A DNA stretch of 62,728 nucleotides from Myxococcales bacterium UBA1660 (lineage in GTDB: Bacteria > Myxococcota_A > Polyangia > Polyangiales > Houyiibacteriaceae): positions 1 through 62,728 of the forward strand of contig DCLA01000118.1 in the NCBI GenBank assembly GCA_002320815.1, read 5' to 3'. The position numbers were made by a program, and so were the translations under genes. The stretch's first letter is position 1; every line of letters begins with the position of its first letter. Positions 36,460 to 44,065 of this stretch are shown in pieces. Below the pieces are notes generated by a model. The model was not told the origin of the DNA. It did no database searches and saw only the letters and a list, made by a program, of their open reading frames with translations.

Positions 36460-37520
36460 TGGGCGAAGCGGGAAGCAAGCGGGTCTGGCTCTTGGTCGAC
36501 GAGCCCTCGAGCCCCTGGCAGCGACTGGCCAACGTGATGTCGATCTCGCGCACGGAGGTCTTCACCTTCGCGCAGCACGACTCCGGCTCCGATCCAGTCT
36601 TCGACCCCGACGTGGTGGTGATGCGCGTGGGCGATCGGAACGCTCGTGGGCTCGCCGCTCTCCGGCGATTGCGCTCGATGCCGCCGATCATCGGTGTCTT
36701 CCGGAGTCAGCTCCAGCTCCGCTACACCTCGCTCCTGAACCTCGACCTGGCCCACGTGCACGACGAGGACGAGCTCGCCTCGCTGCCGCCCCTCGCCCTC
36801 GCCCTCGCCGGCCTCGGACCGCGACTGCGCTCCGACCGAACCTGCGTAGCCTTGCTCGACCCCGACGCGGCGCGCCGCAACGAACGTGCCCGGGCCCTCG
36901 CTGGCGCGGGCTTCCAGGTGGTCTGCGCGGAGGACGCCACGCAGCTCGAGAACACCTTCATCGCCCACGGCGGAGTCGCGGCGACGATCCGGTCGGACTC
37001 GGAGCCCGTCGCCCTCTCCCTCGCGGCGGGGGTGGTGATGGCCGCGCGACCGGTGGCGTTCCCGGACCTCGCCGGCGAGCGCACCCTCGGAAGCGGGTGG
37101 CACGCCGACCGGCTCCCCGACGCGGTGAGCGACGCGCTGAAGTCGGTCGCCGAGGAGCGCCGCGACTCGGGCCGGGTGACGACCGCCCACCCGATCCGTT
37201 TTCGCACGAGCGCGCGGGCGCCCTGGACCTACGCCGTGACCCAGGACGTCTCACGCAACGGCCTCCAGCTCCGTACCGGCGCCAACGTGCCGACGGGGAC
37301 GCTGGTGCAGCTCGAGATGGAGACCTTCAGTCTCCGGGCCCAGCTCCTGGCGCGAGTCCAGCGTCGACTGGGCCCGGCGCACGTGACCACCGGGCTCGGT
37401 CTGCACCTGCACCCCACCCCGAGCACGCTGACCAGCGTGCTCGCCTACGCCCGCTGGGTGGCGGACCTGAGTGCGGCGAACGAGACCCCCACCCGCCCCC
37501 TGCGAAAGCTCGCGGGCTGA
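36459..37520 (+). CDS. Receiver-like/PilZ-domain protein (cassette copy 2)
   Basis: This 353-residue protein is a full-length paralogue of the product of 33627-34694. It has the same two receiver-like segments, including 'CVALLDPDAARRNERARALAGAG', and a C-terminal PilZ domain with R-x3-R (RDSGR) and D-x-S-x2-G (DVSRNG), so cyclic-di-GMP binding is expected. The ATG at 36459 overlaps the stop of the truncated EAL gene in the same TGATG arrangement as copy 1. Unlike its EAL partner it shows no decay, which implies that the cassette is still under selection. Confidence 0.88.
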   Translation: MGEAGSKRVWLLVDEPSSPWQRLANVMSISRTEVFTFAQHDSGSDPVFDPDVVVMRVGDRNARGLAALRRLRSMPPIIGVFRSQLQLRYTSLLNLDLAHVHDEDELASLPPLALALAGLGPRLRSDRTCVALLDPDAARRNERARALAGAGFQVVCAEDATQLENTFIAHGGVAATIRSDSEPVALSLAAGVVMAARPVAFPDLAGERTLGSGWHADRLPDAVSDALKSVAEERRDSGRVTTAHPIRFRTSARAPWTYAVTQDVSRNGLQLRTGANVPTGTLVQLEMETFSLRAQLLARVQRRLGPAHVTTGLGLHLHPTPSTLTSVLAYARWVADLSAANETPTRPLRKLAG

Positions 37521-37562
37521 TCGCTCGTCGGACTCGACGCCGCGCACGACCGACGATGGTGC

Positions 37563-37568
37563 TACGTT
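37563..37568 (+). promoter_or_regulatory. Putative -10 element of the NtrC-type gene
   Basis: TACGTT lies seven bases before the ATG at 37576, with no Shine-Dalgarno sequence, so this activator may be made from a leaderless message. Confidence 0.35.
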
Positions 37569-37575
37569 GATCGAC

Positions 37576-38898
37576 ATGGGCGGAGGGGCAGTGGTCGTCG
37601 TGGACGACGACATCGATCATCTCGCGTTGATGAGCCACTGGCTCGAGGCCGCGGGTTACGACGTGGACCCGGTCGACAGCGCGGAGGCGCTGCAGACGGT
37701 GCTGGCGACCGCGGTCCCCGACTGCGTATGCCTGGACCTCGACCTCCCCGGGGTCACCGGCATGGAGATGCTCGAGCGCCTCCGCCACTCCCACCCGCAG
37801 CTCCCGGTGATCATGGTGACCGCCGAACGCGAGGTCGACGTCGTCGTGCGGGCGATGCAGCAGGGCGCCTACGACTACCTCTCGAAGCCGCTGACCCAGC
37901 TCCGGCTGACCACCAGCGTGAAGCGCGCGGTCGAGCGGGCCTCCCTCGACCGGCAGGTCCTCGAGCTCGGTCGCACCGACGCCGACGTCTACGCGCGCAT
38001 GGTCGGCCGCCACCCTTCGATGCGCGCGCTCTTCCGCGAGATCGAGCGCGTCGCCGCCTCCGACGTGACCGTCTTGGTCCACGGCGAGAGCGGGACCGGC
38101 AAGGAGCTCGTGGCTCGAGCGCTGCACGACGAGGGGGCGCGCGCCAAGAAGCCCTTCGTGGCCCTCAACTGCGCGGCCATCCCCGAGAACCTCCAGGAGA
38201 GCGAGCTCTTCGGGCACGAGCGTGGCGCCTTCACCGGCGCCGTCGAGCGGCGCACGGGCCGCTTCGAGGAGGCCGACGGGGGCACCCTCTTCCTGGACGA
38301 GATCGCCGAGCTCTCCCTCCCCGCTCAGGCGAAGCTCCTGCGGGTCCTGCAGGAGCGCACCTTCTCGCGGGTCGGTGGGGCCAAGTCGATCGCGAGCGAC
38401 TTCCGGCTCGTGGCCGCGAGCCATCGCAACCTGATGGAGGCGGTGAACGAGGGGCGCTTCCGGGAGGACCTCTTCTTCCGGGTGGCGGTCTTCGAGATCG
38501 ACGTGCCGCCGCTGCGAGAGCGCGGCGACGACGTGGTCCTCATCGCGCGCCGCTTCCTCGCCGAGTCGGGGCTCGAGCTGGCGCCCGACGCGTTGGAGCT
38601 GCTCCGCGGATACCCGTGGCCGGGCAACGTCCGGGAGCTCGAGAACGCGGTGCAGCGCGCGCTGGTCGTGGCCAAGGAGGGGGTCGTCACCGCCGGCGAC
38701 TTCCCCAGCCGGATCCGCGGGACCACGAGCAGCCGGCAGCGGCCGCTCCGGACGGCGGGGACCATCGAGAGCCTGGAGAAGGTCGCCCTCGGCGATGCCC
38801 TCGAGCGCCATGGCGGCGACATCGCCAAGGTGGTGGCCGAGTTGGGGATCAGCCGGTCCACGGTGTACCGAAAGTTGAAGAAATACGGCCTGCGGTAG
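37576..38898 (+). CDS. NtrC-family sigma54-dependent response regulator
   Basis: This 440-residue activator has a receiver (1-120; Asp10-12, phospho-acceptor Asp54, Lys104), an AAA+ domain (about 145-370) with Walker A GESGTGKE (170-177), the sigma54-contacting loop GAFTGA (217-222) and Walker B LFLDE (238-242), and a Fis-type helix-turn-helix (about 400-438; GISRSTVYRKLKKYGL). It is complete and should activate sigma54 promoters on phosphorylation. Sigma54-like promoters stand before the two upstream EAL cassettes and before the next gene downstream, so these are likely targets. No dedicated kinase is adjacent; the hybrid kinase or HPt protein are candidates. Confidence 0.95.
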   Translation: MGGGAVVVVDDDIDHLALMSHWLEAAGYDVDPVDSAEALQTVLATAVPDCVCLDLDLPGVTGMEMLERLRHSHPQLPVIMVTAEREVDVVVRAMQQGAYDYLSKPLTQLRLTTSVKRAVERASLDRQVLELGRTDADVYARMVGRHPSMRALFREIERVAASDVTVLVHGESGTGKELVARALHDEGARAKKPFVALNCAAIPENLQESELFGHERGAFTGAVERRTGRFEEADGGTLFLDEIAELSLPAQAKLLRVLQERTFSRVGGAKSIASDFRLVAASHRNLMEAVNEGRFREDLFFRVAVFEIDVPPLRERGDDVVLIARRFLAESGLELAPDALELLRGYPWPGNVRELENAVQRALVVAKEGVVTAGDFPSRIRGTTSSRQRPLRTAGTIESLEKVALGDALERHGGDIAKVVAELGISRSTVYRKLKKYGLR

Positions 38899-39042
38899 GG
38901 GCGCGCAGGCGTCCAATCGGCGAGCGTCGATGCCCGACCGCCGCGACGCGGTGTCACGGGATCGGGGCCTCGGCACCCCAGGCCGGGGGTCGGGCGACCG
39001 CAGAAGCCCAACGATTTCAGCGGGCCCTCGCGAGCGCGAGCC

Positions 39043-39057
39043 TGGCACAACCATTGC
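39043..39057 (+). promoter_or_regulatory. Sigma54 promoter of the DUF1592-DUF1552 pair
   Basis: TGGCAC-AACCA-TTGC matches the sigma54 consensus at every conserved base, with correct spacing. The predicted start is near 39069, five bases before the ATG at 39074. It lies 145 bases after the stop of an NtrC-type activator gene. Confidence 0.65.
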
Positions 39058-39073
39058 GCAAGGATGGGACGTC

Positions 39074-40690
39074 ATGCTCTCCCCTCCCTCCATCCGAGCG
39101 TGGGCCGCATTTCCGGCTGCGCTGCTCGTCGCCTGCTCCGGTGAAATCGCCGCGCCCACCGGAAGCTCCGGGGGCGGCGCGCTCTGCGAGGCGCCCAGCG
39201 TCCCCGCGGCGGTGGTCCGGCGGCTCACCCGGGATCAGTTCGACCTGACCATCCGGGACCTCCTCGGCGACACCACCGCCCCGGCGCGGGCGTTCCCGCC
39301 CGACGACGACTTCGAGGGCTTCCACGTGGGGGGCGACGTCTCCAGCCTCTACGTCGAGCAGGAGGCCTCCGCGGCCGAGGCCCTCGCCGAGGTCGCCGCC
39401 GCGCACGTGGTGGCCGACTCGAGCTGTGACCTCGCGAGCGGCGACTGCGCCGACGCCTGGATCACCGCCTTCGCCCGGCAGGGCTTCCGGCGCGCGGTGA
39501 CCCCCGAAGACCTGGACCGGCTGCGGACCGTCTTCGACGTCGGCCTCGCCGAGGGCGAGGGGCCGCAGCTCGCGGTGCAGCTCGTCATCCAGACCGTCCT
39601 GATGAGCGGCAGCTTCCTCTACCACGACGAGGTCGCCGCCGAGGACGCCGAGGACGGCGACATCGTGCTCGTCCAGGACTACGCCCTGGCCAGCCGGCTC
39701 TCGTACTTCCTCTGGGGCTCGATGCCCGACGAGGCGCTCCTGGACGCTGCCGCCGCGGGCGTGCTCCAGACCGAGGAGGGGCTCCTGGCCGAGGCGCGCC
39801 GGATGCTCGAGGACGACAAGGCCCGCGAAGGCTTCCGCTCCTTCACCCGCCAGTGGCTCCTGGTCGATCGCATCGACCGCATCGTGAAGGACGAGACGGT
39901 CCATCCGGAGTTCACCGCCCAGGTCGCCGCGGACCTCGAGGCCTCGCTCCAGGCCTTCCTGGACGAGGTCTGGGAGACCGGGGACGGCCGCCTGCTCTAC
40001 ACCGCCGACTTCGGCTACGTGAACGCGCGCACCGCGGACCTCTTCGGCGTCGACGGGTCCGAGCTGGGCGAGGAGCTCGAGCGGGTCCCCCTGAACACCG
40101 AGCAGCGCTCCGGGCTCCTGACCCACCCCGGGCTCTTGGCCCTCAACGCCAAGGCGAACCAGTCGGATCCCATCCACCGGGCCCTCTTCGTCCGCGAGCG
40201 GATGCTCTGCCAGCACCTGCCCTCCCCGCCCGCCGACATCACCGTGGTGGCACCGGACCCGGCGCCCGGGCTCACCACCCGACAGCGCTTCGCGGAGCAC
40301 TCCAACAACCCGGCCTGCACCGACTGTCACCGGCTCCTGGATCCGCTGGGCTTCGGCTTCGAGCACTACGACGCGGTCGGCGCCTGGCGCGACACCGAGC
40401 AGGGCACCGCGGTCGACGCCAGCGGCTTCATGAACGGCACCGACGACATGAACGGCGAGTTCTACGGCGCGGTCGACCTCGCCGGGAAGCTCATCGAGAG
40501 TAACCAGGTGCGCAGCTGCATGGCGCGCCAACTCTTCCGCTTCGCGCTCCAGCGCGTCGAGACCCAGGCCGACTCCTGCAGCATGGAGGGCATCGACCGG
40601 GTCCACGCCGACGGTTCCCTCGACCTCCGCGAGCTCATGCTCGCCGTCGTCGCCTCCGACGCCTTCCGCTACCAGCAGGTGAGCCGATGA
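39074..40690 (+). CDS. DUF1592/DUF1588-family lipoprotein with CxxCH motif
   Basis: This 538-residue exported lipoprotein (lipobox ALLVAC) is of the type first noted in planctomycetes. In order it shows DUF1587-like 'VVRRLTRDQFDLTIRDLLGD', a DUF1595-like segment, DUF1592 (about 180-310, 'LASRLSYFLWGSMPDEAL'), DUF1588 (about 330-430) and DUF1585. The DUF1588 part contains 'CTDCHRLLDPLGFGFEHYD', with a CxxCH that could attach haem c. The paired gene encodes a DUF1552 protein, the usual partner. The function of the pair is not established; an electron-transfer or extracellular degradative role has been suggested for relatives. The ATG overlaps no other gene and follows a sigma54 promoter. Confidence 0.9.
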   Translation: MLSPPSIRAWAAFPAALLVACSGEIAAPTGSSGGGALCEAPSVPAAVVRRLTRDQFDLTIRDLLGDTTAPARAFPPDDDFEGFHVGGDVSSLYVEQEASAAEALAEVAAAHVVADSSCDLASGDCADAWITAFARQGFRRAVTPEDLDRLRTVFDVGLAEGEGPQLAVQLVIQTVLMSGSFLYHDEVAAEDAEDGDIVLVQDYALASRLSYFLWGSMPDEALLDAAAAGVLQTEEGLLAEARRMLEDDKAREGFRSFTRQWLLVDRIDRIVKDETVHPEFTAQVAADLEASLQAFLDEVWETGDGRLLYTADFGYVNARTADLFGVDGSELGEELERVPLNTEQRSGLLTHPGLLALNAKANQSDPIHRALFVRERMLCQHLPSPPADITVVAPDPAPGLTTRQRFAEHSNNPACTDCHRLLDPLGFGFEHYDAVGAWRDTEQGTAVDASGFMNGTDDMNGEFYGAVDLAGKLIESNQVRSCMARQLFRFALQRVETQADSCSMEGIDRVHADGSLDLRELMLAVVASDAFRYQQVSR

Positions 40691-42075
40691 AGAAGATCGA
40701 CTTCGGGCAGCACACGCCCTCCGACGAAGCCAAGCGCAAGCTCCGCCGCAACCGCATCGGCCGCCGCGCCTTCGCCAAGAGCGTCGGCCTCGGTGCCCTG
40801 GCGTTGCCCTTCGTGGCCTCGCTGCGCGGCCGCGCCCAGGACGGCGACGTGCCCAAGCGGCTCCTGGTGATGTTCTCGCCCAACGGCACCATCATCGAGA
40901 ACTGGCGGCCCACCGGCTCCGAGCGCGACTTCGCGATGAGCACGATCCTGGAACCCCTGGCGCCCTTCAAGGACAAGCTCACGATCCTCGAGGGCCTCGA
41001 CATGCGCTCGGCGAGCTCGGGACCCGGTGACGGACACCAGAAGGGCATGGGCCACATGCTCACCGGCGCCGACCTGCTCCCCGGCGACACCATGGGCGGC
41101 TGCGAGAGCTGCGCCCCGGTGAGCTGGGCCGGCAACGTCTCCATCGACCAGCACATCGCCAACCACATCGGCGCGAGCACCGTCTTCAAGAGCGTCGAGC
41201 TGGCCGCGCTGCCGGGTGGCAGCAACGTGTGGACCCGGATGAGCTACCAGGACGCCGGGCAGCCGATCCCCCCCGAGGGTGACCCCTATCGGGCGTTCGA
41301 GCGGCTCTTCGCCGATTTGGGCACCGACCCCTTCGGCGCGGAGCGGCGCCAGCGACTGCAGGGCTCGGTCCTCGACGCCGTCGCCGGGGACCTGGGCTCG
41401 CTCCAGCGGCGCCTGGGCTCCGAGGACCGCGAGCGGCTCCAGCTCCACCTGGACATCATCCAGGGCCTCGAGCACCGCCTGAACGCGGCGGGCACCGTCG
41501 GCGCCGCCTGCGAGGCCCCGGTCCTCGGCGAGCGCATCGACCCCACCCGGGACGAGAACTTCCCCGCCACCGTCGACCTGCAGATGGACGTGATCACCGC
41601 GGCCTTCGCCTGCGACCTCACGCGGGTGGGCTCCCTCCAGTGGACCCGCTCGGTGGGCAACATCGCCTTCCCCTGGGCCGGGGTCTCCGACCGCCACCAC
41701 GACCTCAGCCACGAGGGCGACGGCAACGGCGACGCGATGCAGAAGATCACCGAGATCAACCGGTGGTACGCCGGCAAGATGGCCGAGCTCCTGGCCCGCC
41801 TGGACTCGATCCCCGAGCCGGGCGGCACCCTCCTGGACAACACCTTGGTGGTCTGGGTGAACGAGCTGGGCCGCGGCAACAGCCACTCGCGCAACGAGAT
41901 CCCCATCGTGATGGCCGGCAGCGCCGGCGGCGCCTTCGACACCGGCCGCTACCTCCAGCTCGACCGCTCCCACAACGACTGGATGCGCACCCTGGCCAAG
42001 GGCTTCGGGCTCCCCGACGAACCCTTCGGCGACGAGCGCTTCAACGAGGGTGCCCTCGACACGCTCCTGACCTGA
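40687..42075 (+). CDS. DUF1552-family protein with Tat signal
   Basis: This 462-residue protein carries a twin-arginine signal (RRAFAKSVGLGALALPF, about residues 26-42) and so is exported folded, as cofactor-containing proteins often are. The body matches DUF1552: 'LLVMFSPNGTIIENWRPTG', 'LTILEGLDM', 'GHQKGMGHMLTG' and 'SVGNIAFPWAGVSDRHHDLSHEGD' (in parts). Its ATG overlaps the stop of the DUF1592 gene (ATGA), so the two are made in a fixed ratio. Its fold is related to alkaline-phosphatase/sulfatase-like DUF1501 proteins by general resemblance; activity is unknown. Confidence 0.9.
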   Translation: MKKIDFGQHTPSDEAKRKLRRNRIGRRAFAKSVGLGALALPFVASLRGRAQDGDVPKRLLVMFSPNGTIIENWRPTGSERDFAMSTILEPLAPFKDKLTILEGLDMRSASSGPGDGHQKGMGHMLTGADLLPGDTMGGCESCAPVSWAGNVSIDQHIANHIGASTVFKSVELAALPGGSNVWTRMSYQDAGQPIPPEGDPYRAFERLFADLGTDPFGAERRQRLQGSVLDAVAGDLGSLQRRLGSEDRERLQLHLDIIQGLEHRLNAAGTVGAACEAPVLGERIDPTRDENFPATVDLQMDVITAAFACDLTRVGSLQWTRSVGNIAFPWAGVSDRHHDLSHEGDGNGDAMQKITEINRWYAGKMAELLARLDSIPEPGGTLLDNTLVVWVNELGRGNSHSRNEIPIVMAGSAGGAFDTGRYLQLDRSHNDWMRTLAKGFGLPDEPFGDERFNEGALDTLLT

Positions 42076-42080
42076 GGCGC

Positions 42081-42110
42081 GCCCCGGGCCGCGGTAACGC
42101 GGCTCCGGGC
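42081..42110 (+). terminator. GC-rich hairpin after the DUF1552 gene
   Basis: GCCCCGGGCCGCG and CGCGGCTCCGGGC can pair around a GTAA loop with one bulge on each side, six bases after the stop codon. No T tract follows. Confidence 0.35.
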
Positions 42111-42127
42111 GAGCCCGTCTTCGCGAG

Positions 42128-42826
42128 GTGACCCCCCTCCTCGCCGCCCAGCTCGCGGTCGTCGTTTTCTGGTCGGCGATCCACCTGGGCGCGGGGCGGC
42201 TGCGCTTCCTGGATCACGTCCCGCGGAGCGCCTACCTCTCCGTCGCCGGCGGCGTCTCCGTCGCCTACGTCTTCCTGCACATCCTCCCGGAGCTCCGGGC
42301 CGCGGCGCACACCCACCATTGGCCCCACCCGGTGGCCATCGAGGCGTTGGCCCTGTCGGGGCTCATCGTCTTCTACGGCCTCGAGCGGATGGTCACCCGC
42401 CGGCAGACTCACGAGCGGGCGGCCTTCTGGCTGCACCTGGCCTCCTTCGCCGTCTACGGGGTCCTCATCGGGCTCTTCCTGGCCCGGGAGCCCCACGAGG
42501 ACTGGGTCGACGTGCTCCTCGCCGGCTTCGCCCTGGGGCTGCACCTCCTGGCCAACGACTACGGCCTCGCGAAGCGCCATGGCGACTGGTACGCCCAGCG
42601 CGGCCGCTACGTCCTCGCCGCCTGCCCGCCCCTGGGCTGGGCCCTGGGCCGCTTCCTGGAGATCCCCGCCCAGCCCCTCGACGGCGGCTTCGCCTTCCTG
42701 GCGGGCGGCATCGTGCTGAACACCCTCAAGGAGGAGCTCCCCGAGGAGCGCGAGAGCCGCTTCTCCGCCTTCCTGGTGGGCGCGTTGGCCTACGGCGGGG
42801 CGCTGCTCCTCCTCGCGCGCACCTGA
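42128..42826 (+). CDS. ZIP-like integral membrane protein
   Basis: This 232-residue protein has about seven hydrophobic segments. 'SVAYVFLHILPEL' (about residues 39-51), the His-rich loop 'AAAHTHHWPHP', 'HLLANDYG' and the last helices 'GGIVLNTLKEELPEERESRFSAFLVGA' (in parts) resemble ZIP metal transporters, where a His/Glu pair in the fourth and fifth helices binds metal. The resemblance is partial and the classical HEIP motif is not present. It could transport a divalent cation, but that is inference. It starts with GTG. Confidence 0.6.
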   Translation: MTPLLAAQLAVVVFWSAIHLGAGRLRFLDHVPRSAYLSVAGGVSVAYVFLHILPELRAAAHTHHWPHPVAIEALALSGLIVFYGLERMVTRRQTHERAAFWLHLASFAVYGVLIGLFLAREPHEDWVDVLLAGFALGLHLLANDYGLAKRHGDWYAQRGRYVLAACPPLGWALGRFLEIPAQPLDGGFAFLAGGIVLNTLKEELPEERESRFSAFLVGALAYGGALLLLART

Positions 42827-42836
42827 CCGGCGCGCG

Positions 42837-43991
42837 TCAGGAGTCGAGCCAGCGAGCCACCAGCTCGTCGAGCTCGCCGGACTCGAAGAGCCCCAACAAG
42901 GCGGCGTCCAGCTCGTGGTCCAGCCGGAGCTCGCGACCGAGGGCGAAGCCGTAGCCCAGCGGGTCGTAGCCCTGCTCCACCACGTGGAGCCCGTGGTCGC
43001 CCATGGACTGGAGCTGCCACTGCAGGATGGGACGATCGTAGACCACCGCCTCCGCCTCGCCGTCGATCACGGCCTGGACGGCGTCCGCGAGGCTCGGCTC
43101 GCGGGCCAGTTCGGCGTCGAAGCGCCGCGCGAAGCTCACGCTGGTGGTCCCGTCCACCACGGCCACCCGCCGGCCGGCGAGGTCCGTGGCTCCCTCGATG
43201 CCGCCCGTCGCGAGCTCCGAGACCGTGAGCGCCGTGGCCAGGAACGCGGTGAGCGACGAGACCACCACCAAGGAGACCAGCATCCAGATCCCGATCACCA
43301 CCCGCCCGGCCGGCGTCTCCGGGACCCGGTCGCCGTAGCCGACGGTGGTCATGGTCACCAGAGCCAGCCAGACCCCGGTCGCGATCCCATGGAGCGGCCG
43401 CTGGGAGATCGAGTCGTTGTGCTTCCGCTCGACCGCCCAGGTCACCGCGCCGACGGCGAAGAGCACCAGGAGCAAGAACGCCACTCCGCCGAGGAACCCC
43501 TTGCTCACGAAAGGCGCCAGGTGGTCCGCCAGGGTGAGCTCACCGAGGGGGGCGGCGATGGCCAGCTCGCTCTCGTAGTAGGGCTGGGTGAAGGCGACCC
43601 GCTCGGCTCGCTCCGAGCTGATGCTCAGCGGACCGACGGCCACGTCGAGCTCGCCGCTCTCCACTCGGTCGATCGCCTCGTCCGGGCTGGCGACCTCCAC
43701 GAGCTCGTACTCCTGGCCCGTGGACTCCATCATCGCGCGCCAGATGGCGACGCTGATGCCCGAGGGCTCGCCGTCGTCGTCGACGACGAAGGGCGCGCTC
43801 CCGGTCACCCCCACCCGCAGCGGACCGGTGACTTCGTCCGCGTCACCGACCGACGGCGAGGCGGTCGGCGCTTGCGAAGCGCCCCCCTCCGCCGGGGGCC
43901 CTTCGGCGTCTTGGGCTCTGGTCTCGCCGGCCCCCACGACGCTCATCCAAGCGACGCAGAGAGCTCCGACACGAACGATCCTCATGCTCAC
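42837..43991 (-). CDS. GluR0-type ligand-gated potassium channel
   Basis: This 384-residue protein has the layout of prokaryotic ionotropic glutamate receptors. A signal peptide and short linker (1-55) precede lobe 1 of a periplasmic amino-acid-binding domain (about 57-148, 'LRVGVTGSAPFVVDDDGEPSGISVAIWR', 'ISSERAERVAFTQPYY', in parts). A K+ channel pore follows: TM1 (about 165-187), the selectivity filter TTVGYGD (215-221) and TM2 (about 229-254). Lobe 2 closes the binding domain (about 262-384). A ligand such as glutamate would thus open a K+-selective pore. The GTG at 43991 follows TAGGGT by eight bases; ATG two codons in is the alternative. Confidence 0.9.
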   Translation of the reverse strand: MSMRIVRVGALCVAWMSVVGAGETRAQDAEGPPAEGGASQAPTASPSVGDADEVTGPLRVGVTGSAPFVVDDDGEPSGISVAIWRAMMESTGQEYELVEVASPDEAIDRVESGELDVAVGPLSISSERAERVAFTQPYYESELAIAAPLGELTLADHLAPFVSKGFLGGVAFLLLVLFAVGAVTWAVERKHNDSISQRPLHGIATGVWLALVTMTTVGYGDRVPETPAGRVVIGIWMLVSLVVVSSLTAFLATALTVSELATGGIEGATDLAGRRVAVVDGTTSVSFARRFDAELAREPSLADAVQAVIDGEAEAVVYDRPILQWQLQSMGDHGLHVVEQGYDPLGYGFALGRELRLDHELDAALLGLFESGELDELVARWLDS

Positions 43992-44065
43992 GGCGACCGA
44001 CCCTACCAGGGGATCCGGCGAGGATCTTTGCGCCGGCCGCCGGCGCGCTATGATCCGCCGCCTCG

